A stretch of 64,000 bases of DNA, taken from contig JAQWNP010000006.1 of assembly GCA_029268515.1 (NCBI GenBank), positions 62,001 to 126,000 of the forward strand, written 5' to 3'. A model generated the notes under the pieces. The model ran no database searches. It had not been told where the DNA came from and worked only from the letters and a program-made list of their open reading frames with translations. The translations under genes and the position numbers were made by a program. Below, piece by piece: positions 26,773-35,053 of the stretch (position 1 is the first letter of the stretch; each line of letters begins with the position of its first letter). Source of the DNA: Phycisphaerales bacterium (GTDB lineage: Bacteria; Planctomycetota; Phycisphaerae; Phycisphaerales; SM1A02).

Positions 26773-28539
26773 TCACTCGGGGGCTCTAATTTCATCAACC
26801 AGATCTTGCACCTCTTGAGGCGGAGCCTTTGTGATCGAACAAAGACCAATTGCAACAATAAAGTTCAAGATCATACCGATCACACCAATACCTTCTGGCG
26901 AAATACCGAAGAGCCAATACTCTTTTGCATCTGGATCAGTATTTATAAACTTAAAGTAAATGATATAACATGCAGTAAACAGAATGCCGACAATCATGCC
27001 AGTAATTGCACCTGCTCGGTTCATTCGCTTAACAAAGATACCCATCAGAATTGCTGGGAAGAAAGATGATGCTGCAAGCCCAAATGCGAAGGCAACAACA
27101 GCTGCAACATAGTCAGGTGGGTAGATACCAAGAACGCCAGCCACAATGACAGCCCCACCAGCTGCAATTCGAGCTGCCAGCAGTTCATTTTTCTCTGATA
27201 TCGCCGGACGAATCATGCCTTTAATGAGATCGTGTGACACCGCAGAAGAGATAACTAACAAGAGGCCCGCAGCGGTAGAAAGCGCCGCTGCTAGTCCACC
27301 AGCTGCAACAAGCGCTATAACCCAATTCGGCAGATTGGCTATTTCTGGATTCGCCAAAACAATAATGTCTCGGTCAATATAAACCTCGTTGGACGAGCTA
27401 CTCGGCTCATTATTTACCAAACGCTGGCCATGCTCGCCTCGAAGTGGATCGCCATTTTCTGCTTCAGCAAATGCGGGCTTCTTTCCCTCGAAAACCGTAC
27501 CTTTTTGATACGTCATTTTTCCATCATTATTTTTATCAACCCAAGTGGTCAGTCCAGAATCTTCCCATCGAGTAAACCACTCTGGACTTTCTACATAGGC
27601 TGGCTCACTTTTAAATGTTTCAAGAAGATTTGTTCGTGCAAAGACTGCAATCGCTGGTGCTGTTGTGTAGAGAATTGCAATAAATACAAGCGCCCATCCT
27701 GCGCTAATTCGCGCATCACGTACACGCGGCACTGTAAAAAATCGAATAATGACATGTGGAAGGCCTGCGGTACCAAGCATGAGACACGCAGTGATTGCAA
27801 TAATATCGATCGTTGGCTTGTGGTAGTCCGTATACGATTCAAATCCAAGATCTTTTTGCAGGCCATTGAGCTTGTCCAGAAGCCAAGAACCATCTTCACC
27901 TTGACCACCCAATCCGATCTGTGGAATAGCCGTGTTCGCCAGCATCAATGACAGGAAAATTGCTGGCACCATATATGCAAAAATAAGAATGCAGTATTGT
28001 GCCACTTGCGTGTAAGTAATACCCCTCATACCACCGAGTACGGCATACACAAATACAATTGCCATACCAATAATGACGCCAAGCTCAATGTCGACCTCAA
28101 GAAATCTACTAAAAACAATGCCGACACCACGCATTTGACCCGCGACATAGGTAAAGCTCACAAAGATTGCGCAGACAACAGCAACCTGTCTTGCAAGCTG
28201 TGAGTAATAACGATCCGCCATAAAGTCGGGGACTGTATACCGCCCAAACTTCCTTAGATACGGCGCAATAAGCAACGCGAGTAGTACGTAGCCCCCTGTC
28301 CATCCCATGAGATAGACCGAGCCATCAGCACCTAAAAAAGAAATCAGACCAGCCATTCCAATAAAGGAAGCCGCGCTCATCCAGTCTGCAGCGGTCGCCA
28401 TGCCATTTGCTAAAGGATGTACATGCTTACCTGCAACGTAAAACTCACCTGTACTACCAGCACGTGAGCGAATCGCAATAAAAATATAAAGAGCGAACGT
28501 CAGCCCAACAATCAAAAAGGTCCAGCCCTGCACACCCAT
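26773..28539 (-). CDS. Sodium:solute symporter (SSS family, VC_2705-like, organic-acid transporter)
   Basis: A 588-residue cation symporter with about 13 TM helices. Early motifs EFYVAGKHVHPLANGMATAADWMSAASFIGMAG are characteristic of ActP-like acetate permeases and the VC_2705 subfamily. A hydrophilic insert of roughly 90 residues (about 305-400) contains an EF-hand-like loop, DKNNDGKMTY, which is a known feature of this subfamily. The gene is 3 bp downstream of the DUF4212 gene; the two proteins are usually encoded together and the small one is thought to be a transporter subunit. Acetate or another short carboxylate is the likely substrate. Confidence 0.9.
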   Translation of the reverse strand: MGVQGWTFLIVGLTFALYIFIAIRSRAGSTGEFYVAGKHVHPLANGMATAADWMSAASFIGMAGLISFLGADGSVYLMGWTGGYVLLALLIAPYLRKFGRYTVPDFMADRYYSQLARQVAVVCAIFVSFTYVAGQMRGVGIVFSRFLEVDIELGVIIGMAIVFVYAVLGGMRGITYTQVAQYCILIFAYMVPAIFLSLMLANTAIPQIGLGGQGEDGSWLLDKLNGLQKDLGFESYTDYHKPTIDIIAITACLMLGTAGLPHVIIRFFTVPRVRDARISAGWALVFIAILYTTAPAIAVFARTNLLETFKSEPAYVESPEWFTRWEDSGLTTWVDKNNDGKMTYQKGTVFEGKKPAFAEAENGDPLRGEHGQRLVNNEPSSSSNEVYIDRDIIVLANPEIANLPNWVIALVAAGGLAAALSTAAGLLLVISSAVSHDLIKGMIRPAISEKNELLAARIAAGGAVIVAGVLGIYPPDYVAAVVAFAFGLAASSFFPAILMGIFVKRMNRAGAITGMIVGILFTACYIIYFKFINTDPDAKEYWLFGISPEGIGVIGMILNFIVAIGLCSITKAPPQEVQDLVDEIRAPE

Positions 28540-28542
28540 CGC

Positions 28543-28830
28543 TTAGGACCTCTTTTCATTGCTGTAACGTCGATCAAGATCATTCATAAAAATGACGTAT
28601 ATGAAAATGAGTATCACAAAGACATAAATCGATCCCTGCTGAGCAAACCAAAATCCCAGAGGATAGCCAGAGCCAAAAAGTTTCCATTGATTCAACCAAG
28701 GGGCTAACAAAATGCCACAACCAAATGACACAAATGCCCATATGCCAAGCAGGCACAAAATACACACCACATTGGCTCTAAAGTAACGCTTGCGTTTATG
28801 GTCCAGATCGGTAGATACGTCTTTGCTCAT
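28543..28830 (-). CDS. DUF4212 small subunit of sodium:solute symporter
   Basis: The ATG at 28830 is chosen because the protein then opens with SKDVSTDLDHKRKRYFRANV, matching the family; an upstream frame start at 28902 adds an unrelated leader. About 95 residues contain two TM helices (ILCLLGIWAFVSFGCGILLA and IYVFVILIFIYVIFM) and the conserved W-x-F-x-Q-Q-G block (GFWFAQQGSIYVF). It is translated just upstream of the symporter gene, with a 3-bp gap and GAGGT before the symporter start. Confidence 0.88.
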   Translation of the reverse strand: MSKDVSTDLDHKRKRYFRANVVCILCLLGIWAFVSFGCGILLAPWLNQWKLFGSGYPLGFWFAQQGSIYVFVILIFIYVIFMNDLDRRYSNEKRS

Positions 28831-29225
28831 AGCCACATCCTCAAGCGAGCACGTTTCGCCAAACTGGATATTAATCCTGGCAATGGACCGCTCGTGATTC
28901 AATGATCCGCATATTCACCCATGAGTATCCAGGACAAGTCATCCCATCTCGTTTCTAATGATGACCCTCATTTTAGTGACTCTGCCAGCGAGTGGGCGAT
29001 GCCGAACCGGTTTAAGGTCGTTCTCAGACGCGTAAGCGGCACTTTTAAACCTTCTAAGGCAATGTGGCTGTGTCCCATGGCCTGCTTACGCTCTACCCCA
29101 TCTAGCCGAGTTGCAGATCAGACTCTGATGGATTGAACGGTAAATAAGTATTGAAAAGACGCCTCAGGTACCTTGTTGGTTCTACCATCTATCAAACAAC
29201 GATCAACCTGTTCTTTGAGGATGAC
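28831..29225. other. Divergent intergenic region before AAA+/vWA operon
   Basis: These 395 bp separate the DUF4212-symporter operon (minus) from the AAA+/vWA operon (plus) and should contain both promoters. A 71-codon plus-strand frame at 28921-29136 has no Shine-Dalgarno and no recognisable features and is probably chance. I see no RNA gene or repeat. Confidence 0.45.
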
Positions 29226-30677
29226 ATGACCCAATACGCACTTCAAAACCGCCCCGCCACACTCGCCCAACTCCATGACTCTGGCTGGAAAAGCCGCAGC
29301 GTCAAAGACGAACTCAGAGACAATCTTGTGGCCGCCATGGAGTCTGGTGAACAGCTGTTTCCTGGCATTCTTGGATATGACGATACGGTCATTCCTGAAA
29401 TATTAAACGGTGTACTTTCGAAGCATGATCTGCTCTTTCTAGGAGAAAAAGGCCAAGCAAAAAGTCGCATCATGCGACTGCTGGTGAACTATCTTGATGA
29501 TGCTATTCCATATCTTGATATTTCCGGATGCCCCGTTCATGAGGATCCAACTGCACCTATCACGAACGCTGGGCGAAGGTTGCTAGAGACAATGGATCCG
29601 GACGATATTCCAATTGCCTGGTGGCCAAAAGCGGATCGGTACGCAGAGCGACTCGCACCCGGAACAAAGTTTGCTGATCTGATTGGTGAAATCGATCCTG
29701 CTCAAATCTTATCAGGTGGCGTTCGCTTAAATTCTGAGGAAGCACTGAGCTTTGGTCTCATACCACGCATGCATCGAGGCATCTTTGCAATGAATGAATT
29801 GCCAGATCTTGATGACTTGGTTCAAGTAGGGCTGTTCAATATTCTTGAAGAACGTGATGTTCAGATTCGAGGCTACCCAATTAGTTTTGATATTGATGTG
29901 GCGGTTCTTTTTAGCGCAAATCCGTCAACATACAATCGATCTGGAAAGGTCATTCCACAGCTCAAGGATCGGATCGGAACAACCATCGTGACCCACTATC
30001 CTCGCGAACGGGATCTGGGCATTCAAATCACAACCGATCAAGCAGAAGCAGACGGCCTCTCTGATCTTGATGATCTTTATCCAGTCATGATTCCTCGTTT
30101 CATGACCGAAGTTGTTGAGCAAATGTCAATTGTCGCCCGTGCAAGTAAGTGGGTTGATCAAGCATCCGGTGTTTCGGCGCGCTTTAGCATTGCAAACTAT
30201 AAGACGATGGTCTCAAGCGCCAGACGAAGAGCAATCCTTCTTCCAACTAATGGTGATAGACGACCTGAAGTTCCACGGATCAGTGATTTGGCTCACTTCC
30301 ATGGATCCGCAATTGGCAAGCTTGAACTCGACATGATGGGTACCCATCAAATGTCAGAGCGACAGGTACTTGATGCCATCCTTGCACAAGCTGTCGGTGA
30401 AGTCTTTACCGAATATGTGGATGGATTTGGATTAACCGACATCACTGACACCTTCTCAGAAGGCATACGAATCGAAGTCGGGGACATGCTTCCCAGTGAG
30501 CAGTACGCCGAAGCAATGAGTCAGGTACCAGCGGCATGGGAAAAAGCTTTTGAGGTCAATGCCGCTAATGATCCAGCGGTAAGAGCTAGTTGTGTCGAGT
30601 TTGTATTAGCTGGACTCTGGGCGACAGATCAGATTAGCAGAGGCGTGCGCCATGGACGTGTCGAATATGAAATCTAA
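29226..30677 (+). CDS. MoxR/Mg-chelatase ChlI-like AAA+ ATPase
   Basis: The ATG at 29226 has GAGG 5 bp upstream; the frame continues 25 codons further but with an unlikely leader. The 483-residue protein has Walker [10 protein letters not shown] (Lys79), a Walker B-like segment [11 protein letters not shown] in which the usual Asp-Glu is Asn190-Glu191, and a sensor-1-like [10 protein letters not shown]. The block [18 protein letters not shown] is typical of the ChlI-like group paired with vWA proteins. It overlaps the vWA gene by 26 bp, so the two should form a chaperone-like complex acting on an unknown client. Confidence 0.85.
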   Translation: MTQYALQNRPATLAQLHDSGWKSRSVKDELRDNLVAAMESGEQLFPGILGYDDTVIPEILNGVLSKHDLLFLGEKGQAKSRIMRLLVNYLDDAIPYLDISGCPVHEDPTAPITNAGRRLLETMDPDDIPIAWWPKADRYAERLAPGTKFADLIGEIDPAQILSGGVRLNSEEALSFGLIPRMHRGIFAMNELPDLDDLVQVGLFNILEERDVQIRGYPISFDIDVAVLFSANPSTYNRSGKVIPQLKDRIGTTIVTHYPRERDLGIQITTDQAEADGLSDLDDLYPVMIPRFMTEVVEQMSIVARASKWVDQASGVSARFSIANYKTMVSSARRRAILLPTNGDRRPEVPRISDLAHFHGSAIGKLELDMMGTHQMSERQVLDAILAQAVGEVFTEYVDGFGLTDITDTFSEGIRIEVGDMLPSEQYAEAMSQVPAAWEKAFEVNAANDPAVRASCVEFVLAGLWATDQISRGVRHGRVEYEI

Positions 30678-32388
30678 TCCAGACCCGCGCCCACAACTTG
30701 GTGGTGTCGTCCACAGTTATCTTGGATACGATCCCAAGCATTTTCCTTCTCCTACCAAAGGTAGTGAAGATGGCATCGCCATGGCAGCGATGGACCATCT
30801 GATGCAGTTTGGAAATCAAGTGTCTTTAACTGAAGAGGAGCTTGCAGATGCTATCGAGATTGATCCATCTCAAATCTCTGGACTTGGCCCAAGTCTTGAA
30901 GCACTGATCGCTCTTTTAGAAGCGCGCAAAGCGCGTATTCTTGAAACCTTTGATCCAATATCAGCTTTTAAAGACTCAATCGAAGCCTACAAATTCTCGG
31001 CGCAGTCGATTCAAATGCCGAAAGGAAAACTCGCGAAACAAGTTGATCGTGCTATTACGAAACAGTCCATTCCAGAACTTGAACGAATTTGGTATCGGGC
31101 TGAGTATTCTGATCGTGATCTTGCCAACTCAATCATGAAGCTCATCAAAACACTGGGAACTCGACTGACGATCGAACAGATGCTTGCGCGCTATGTTTTT
31201 TCTGGTAATGAAACTCTTACAACGAACGAAGCAATTGATGTCTACGAAGAACTTCAAACAATCGATGAGCTGCTCAAGCAACTTGAAGAAGCCAAGAAGA
31301 ACGCAAGAATTGGGATCATCAACATGGATGCCCTACGGGCTTTTGTCGATGAAGCCGATGTCAATGAGCTTCAGGAAATGCAGTCGACCATTGCTGACAT
31401 GATAAGAGAGCAGGCTGAACTCGCCGGGCTCGAACGCAATGCTGATGGATATCAGTTGGGTTCAAAAGCCCTAAGAACCATACAAGGTTCGCTCCTCGAC
31501 GAAATATTCAAATCATTAGATGCCTCGCGTTCCGGTCGACACAGCGGCCCCATTATTGGTGATGGTGTTGTCGAGATGGAACGCACACGCCCATATGAAT
31601 TTGGAGATTCGGCAGCTCACTTAAATATCGCCAGAACGCTTACCAATGCTGCGATCAGAACCACTTCAAAAAATCTACCCTTTGGGGTTGGCTCTGATGA
31701 CATCGAAATGCACGTAACCCGCAACAATCCTCGGGCAGCTACGTCTGTCATCATGGATATGTCGGGCTCAATGCGATCTGGAGGGCAGTACATCGCCTGC
31801 AAGAAGATGGCGCTCGCACTCGATGGACTGATACGCCGAGAATATCCCGGAGATCATCTTTCGTTGATTGAAATGTACAGTTTCGCGAAGCTTCGACATA
31901 TATCTGAGATTCCCGAACTGCTACCTAAGCCAGTCACTATTCGCGACCCACTGGTTCGTCTTAAAGTCGACATGTCGAATACTGAAATCAATGAGTTCAT
32001 GATCCATCCACACTTCACAAATATTCAGGCATCAATGCGACTGGCTCGCACCGTACTTGCCGGCCAAGACACTCCCAATAAACAGATCATGCTCATTACC
32101 GATGGTTTACCTACAGCACACTTTGAGGGTGATCACCTATACATGCTGTATCCACCAGACCCACTGACAGAAGAAGCAACCATGCGAGAGGCGAATCGAT
32201 GTGCAAAGGACGGGATCACAATCAATATCTTCCTCGTGCCCAGCTGGAGCCAAAATTCTGAAGACATCGCTTTTGCGTATCGCTTGGCAGAGACAACTCG
32301 TGGACGAGTCTTCTTTACAGCCGGCAATGATCTAGATCGTTTCGTTCTATGGGACTACCTAGAACAAAAAAGACGAATCATTGGATAA
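30652..32388 (+). CDS. vWA-domain protein partnered with AAA+ ATPase (ChlD-like)
   Basis: The 578-residue protein has a helical N-terminal half (about 30-290) with charged coiled segments ([37 protein letters not shown]). A von Willebrand factor A domain follows (about 350-560), with a complete MIDAS motif DMSGSM near residue 369 and a later ITDGLPTAH. This resembles ChlD/CoxE-type partners of MoxR ATPases, which bind clients or metal ions. The start may be the ATG at 30652 or 30667, both inside the upstream gene. No chlorophyll or cobalamin genes are nearby, so a chelatase role is unlikely. Confidence 0.83.
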   Translation: MDVSNMKSNPDPRPQLGGVVHSYLGYDPKHFPSPTKGSEDGIAMAAMDHLMQFGNQVSLTEEELADAIEIDPSQISGLGPSLEALIALLEARKARILETFDPISAFKDSIEAYKFSAQSIQMPKGKLAKQVDRAITKQSIPELERIWYRAEYSDRDLANSIMKLIKTLGTRLTIEQMLARYVFSGNETLTTNEAIDVYEELQTIDELLKQLEEAKKNARIGIINMDALRAFVDEADVNELQEMQSTIADMIREQAELAGLERNADGYQLGSKALRTIQGSLLDEIFKSLDASRSGRHSGPIIGDGVVEMERTRPYEFGDSAAHLNIARTLTNAAIRTTSKNLPFGVGSDDIEMHVTRNNPRAATSVIMDMSGSMRSGGQYIACKKMALALDGLIRREYPGDHLSLIEMYSFAKLRHISEIPELLPKPVTIRDPLVRLKVDMSNTEINEFMIHPHFTNIQASMRLARTVLAGQDTPNKQIMLITDGLPTAHFEGDHLYMLYPPDPLTEEATMREANRCAKDGITINIFLVPSWSQNSEDIAFAYRLAETTRGRVFFTAGNDLDRFVLWDYLEQKRRIIG

Positions 32389-32465
32389 CTTCGTGTTTGC
32401 CTCGTCTCGCTAGAAATTGGCAACAACAGCGTACTTATGGGTCAATGAAAGCAAATGACTTTCTG

Positions 32466-32927
32466 CTAATTTACATCACCCCAATAGACATCAAGATTTG
32501 ATAGATCACCTTGAGCAATCGCTTTTGCAAGCGTGCGAGGAAAGACGGGTTCTTCGTTTAGGTTTTCTAGCGGGATCCAATCGACACGAATTTGCTCTTC
32601 ATCAGGAGCCTCCCCCATTCGAGGCTGATAGTCATCGGGCACATCACAAAGAAAGAGCAGCTCGACGTGATGCCGATCCTGATGCGAATCACCAAACTCA
32701 TGCTTCGAACCGACGTACTCACGAACAAATCTCAGTGGGCCCACAACCACATGGGTACCAATTTCTTCCATGCACTCACGCTGCAGCGCCTCCTCAAGTG
32801 TCTCTCCCCTTTCCTGACCGCCACCAGGAAAGACGAACCAGTTCGCATCGCCAACGCGCTTCTCAATCAAGAGCACTTGTCGATCGCGGATGATGAGCGC
32901 CTTAGCGCAGTTTCTAATGTGTTTCAT
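32466..32927 (-). CDS. Nudix hydrolase
   Basis: About 153 residues with the Nudix box in GGGQERGETLEEALQREC continuing into MEEIG, matching G-x5-E-x7-R-E-x2-E-E-x-G. The preceding strand LLIEKRVGDANWFVFPGG resembles MutT/ADP-ribose-type enzymes that clean up nucleoside diphosphate-X compounds. The specific substrate is not predictable. Starts at 32969 and 32939 are also in frame; 32927 fits the family N-terminus (KHIRNCAKALIIRDRQ). It is convergent with the vWA gene and its 5' end faces the peptidase gene. Confidence 0.82.
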   Translation of the reverse strand: MKHIRNCAKALIIRDRQVLLIEKRVGDANWFVFPGGGQERGETLEEALQRECMEEIGTHVVVGPLRFVREYVGSKHEFGDSHQDRHHVELLFLCDVPDDYQPRMGEAPDEEQIRVDWIPLENLNEEPVFPRTLAKAIAQGDLSNLDVYWGDVN

Positions 32928-33056
32928 AAGAACCCGCATCCTACTGGAATCTATTCTTTGTTGCGGCATAGATCCCGATCTAGGCCCTCATCCATGTCAA
33001 AATCCACATGGGCCGCGGAAGCAGTTATTATAAATGACTCACTTCAGGAGATCACC

Positions 33057-35003
33057 ATGACAACCACCGCAGTTTTGCCCGTCGACCAAGCCATTAACTC
33101 ACTCATCGAGGCTCATGGACCATCATGTGCCGATCGAATTTCCCAAGGTGTGCAGCGTGTTGCTCGTCCTTGGACCGAAGCTGATGGCAATGATGATGAA
33201 TTCATTCAGTTTTGCAAAGAGTACTTTGTCAGTGATGTCGACGAACTTACACGTTTACGTGATCGCTTCGAGACATGTCTTGAGCAGGTCGGTGGCCATC
33301 TTTACGAGATGCGTCGCTATCTTCGGCGCTGGTCAGATCTCCGGGGTGATGAGTTTGCTGGCGTCGATGACATCATGGCTACTTTTGATCCGGCCCCAGA
33401 TCTTCCTGAACAGCTTTACAAGCAAAAGCTCGCATTTATTGCATTGCTCAACTTTGACCGACCACATTTAGGCCAGCTTTTAGAAGAAGGTGAGCACTGG
33501 ACAGATGAGCAGTGGACTGATGCAAGAATATCTTTGGCATTCGGCCCACGGGTACCCGCAGAAATCAACGATCTCGCCCGAAAGGTGCGGCATGAAGCCA
33601 GAGCATGGGTGTCTGATTTCCATATTCCAGTTGGTTCAATGGTTGATGCCTCTGGAAAGACCTGGTTCGATGAAGATCGTAAGCTTCTTGCACATTGGCT
33701 GATCCGTGAGCAAATTAAAGCTGGATATAACGAAGAAGGCGGTATCGCTCGGCAGCGAGCACTCATGTGGGTCATGGCACGCCACATTGACGGCACCATT
33801 CCGACTGCCATTCTTAATGGCGAAGCGAAGGGTTTATGGAATCCTCAGGATAACACTATTGATGGAACACAAGCGACGGAGCTGATGGGGCTGACGCGTT
33901 ACGATCACCTGATAGAAAACTTTCATGTCGAGCAGAGACTAGACGAATACTACGTCGAACACCCGACAGCAATTGCTCGTAAGTTTGAGCTTGCCCGTGA
34001 GATTCCAGAAGATGATGTCGAAGCACTACTTATTGAGCTACTGTCGACACCTGTTCGAAGTGATCTCGCAGCCATCTTGGAGAATCGCCTTGGAAGGCCG
34101 CTCGAACCGCATGATATCTACTGTGAACAGCTCACAGACGATCGTGCTGATGACGAAATGAATGCACTTGTGAAGGCACGGTTCGCAGATCACAAGGATT
34201 TTGAGTCGCAACTTCCCACACTACTTCGAGAGCTGGGATACAACGATGATGATGCAGACTTTCTTGGTAATCGCGTTCAGGTAGAAATTTGCAAGGGCGC
34301 CGGGCATGCGATGCGACCACTACTGACCGAATACAACGCCTGGCTGCGGACAAGTAGTTTAGATGGTGAACTGGGATGGGATGGCTTTTCCACCGCCATG
34401 CATGAACTCGGGCATAATCTTGAGCAGCTGATATCAAGCAATTGGGCGCCTCGGCCGGCACTGCGCAACGTCCCTAATACTGCATGTACTGAAGCTTTTG
34501 CCTTTTTATATCAATCTCTGGCAAGAAAAGTGATTGGGCTTGAGGCCACTGGCAATGAATTTCTCGCTGATGCCGCGCAAACCATGCTCATGGCTTGTCA
34601 AATTGCTGGCCCATCACTGGTCGAGCTCTATCTATGGCGATGGTTATATGCAAATCCAAAGGCGACACCAGAGCAGGCTCGCGCACAGACCATTGCAATT
34701 GCTGATGATGTTTGGCGTCAATACTTTGAGAAATACTATGGCCCTGATTCATATGCCATTTTAGCTGCATATCAACATATGATCATGACGCCTCTTTATC
34801 TTTGTGACTACACCATTGGTCATATCATCAGCCATCAGGTCCGATCTCACATGCAGGGCAAAGATCTTGCGGCAGAGACCATTCGTATTTGTTCGATCGG
34901 TCAAGTGACGCCTGATCTGTGGATGAAGCGTGCTGTAGGATCCCCTATCAGCGTTGCACCACTGATCGAAGACGCACAGCGCGCTATCCCGCACATTTCA
35001 TAG
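33057..35003 (+). CDS. M3-like gluzincin metallopeptidase
   Basis: The ATG at 33057 has AGGAG 8 bp upstream; the frame is open from 32592, but that stretch is antisense to the Nudix gene. The 648-residue cytoplasmic protein is mostly helical and carries the zinc motif HELGH at about residues 449-453. A downstream glutamate in CTEAFAFLYQS is the likely third zinc ligand. This layout fits oligoendopeptidase F / M3-like (possibly M32-like) peptidases that cleave short peptides in a closed cavity. There is no signal peptide. Confidence 0.78.
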   Translation: MTTTAVLPVDQAINSLIEAHGPSCADRISQGVQRVARPWTEADGNDDEFIQFCKEYFVSDVDELTRLRDRFETCLEQVGGHLYEMRRYLRRWSDLRGDEFAGVDDIMATFDPAPDLPEQLYKQKLAFIALLNFDRPHLGQLLEEGEHWTDEQWTDARISLAFGPRVPAEINDLARKVRHEARAWVSDFHIPVGSMVDASGKTWFDEDRKLLAHWLIREQIKAGYNEEGGIARQRALMWVMARHIDGTIPTAILNGEAKGLWNPQDNTIDGTQATELMGLTRYDHLIENFHVEQRLDEYYVEHPTAIARKFELAREIPEDDVEALLIELLSTPVRSDLAAILENRLGRPLEPHDIYCEQLTDDRADDEMNALVKARFADHKDFESQLPTLLRELGYNDDDADFLGNRVQVEICKGAGHAMRPLLTEYNAWLRTSSLDGELGWDGFSTAMHELGHNLEQLISSNWAPRPALRNVPNTACTEAFAFLYQSLARKVIGLEATGNEFLADAAQTMLMACQIAGPSLVELYLWRWLYANPKATPEQARAQTIAIADDVWRQYFEKYYGPDSYAILAAYQHMIMTPLYLCDYTIGHIISHQVRSHMQGKDLAAETIRICSIGQVTPDLWMKRAVGSPISVAPLIEDAQRAIPHIS

Positions 35004-35053
35004 TAGGAATCGCATCCACCTGCGATATACTTTCTAACTGGGAGATGGATGAG

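Noticed and set aside
28921-29136. 71-codon plus-strand frame before the AAA+ gene
   Set aside because: No ribosome-binding site, no hydrophobic or repeat pattern, and it lies where divergent promoters are expected.
29226-32388. Magnesium or cobalt chelatase for chlorophyll or cobalamin synthesis
   Set aside because: No tetrapyrrole genes nearby and the sequence fits the general MoxR-vWA group better.
32592-33056. N-terminal extension of the gluzincin peptidase frame
   Set aside because: The stretch is antisense to the Nudix gene and lacks family similarity; AGGAG marks the ATG at 33057.
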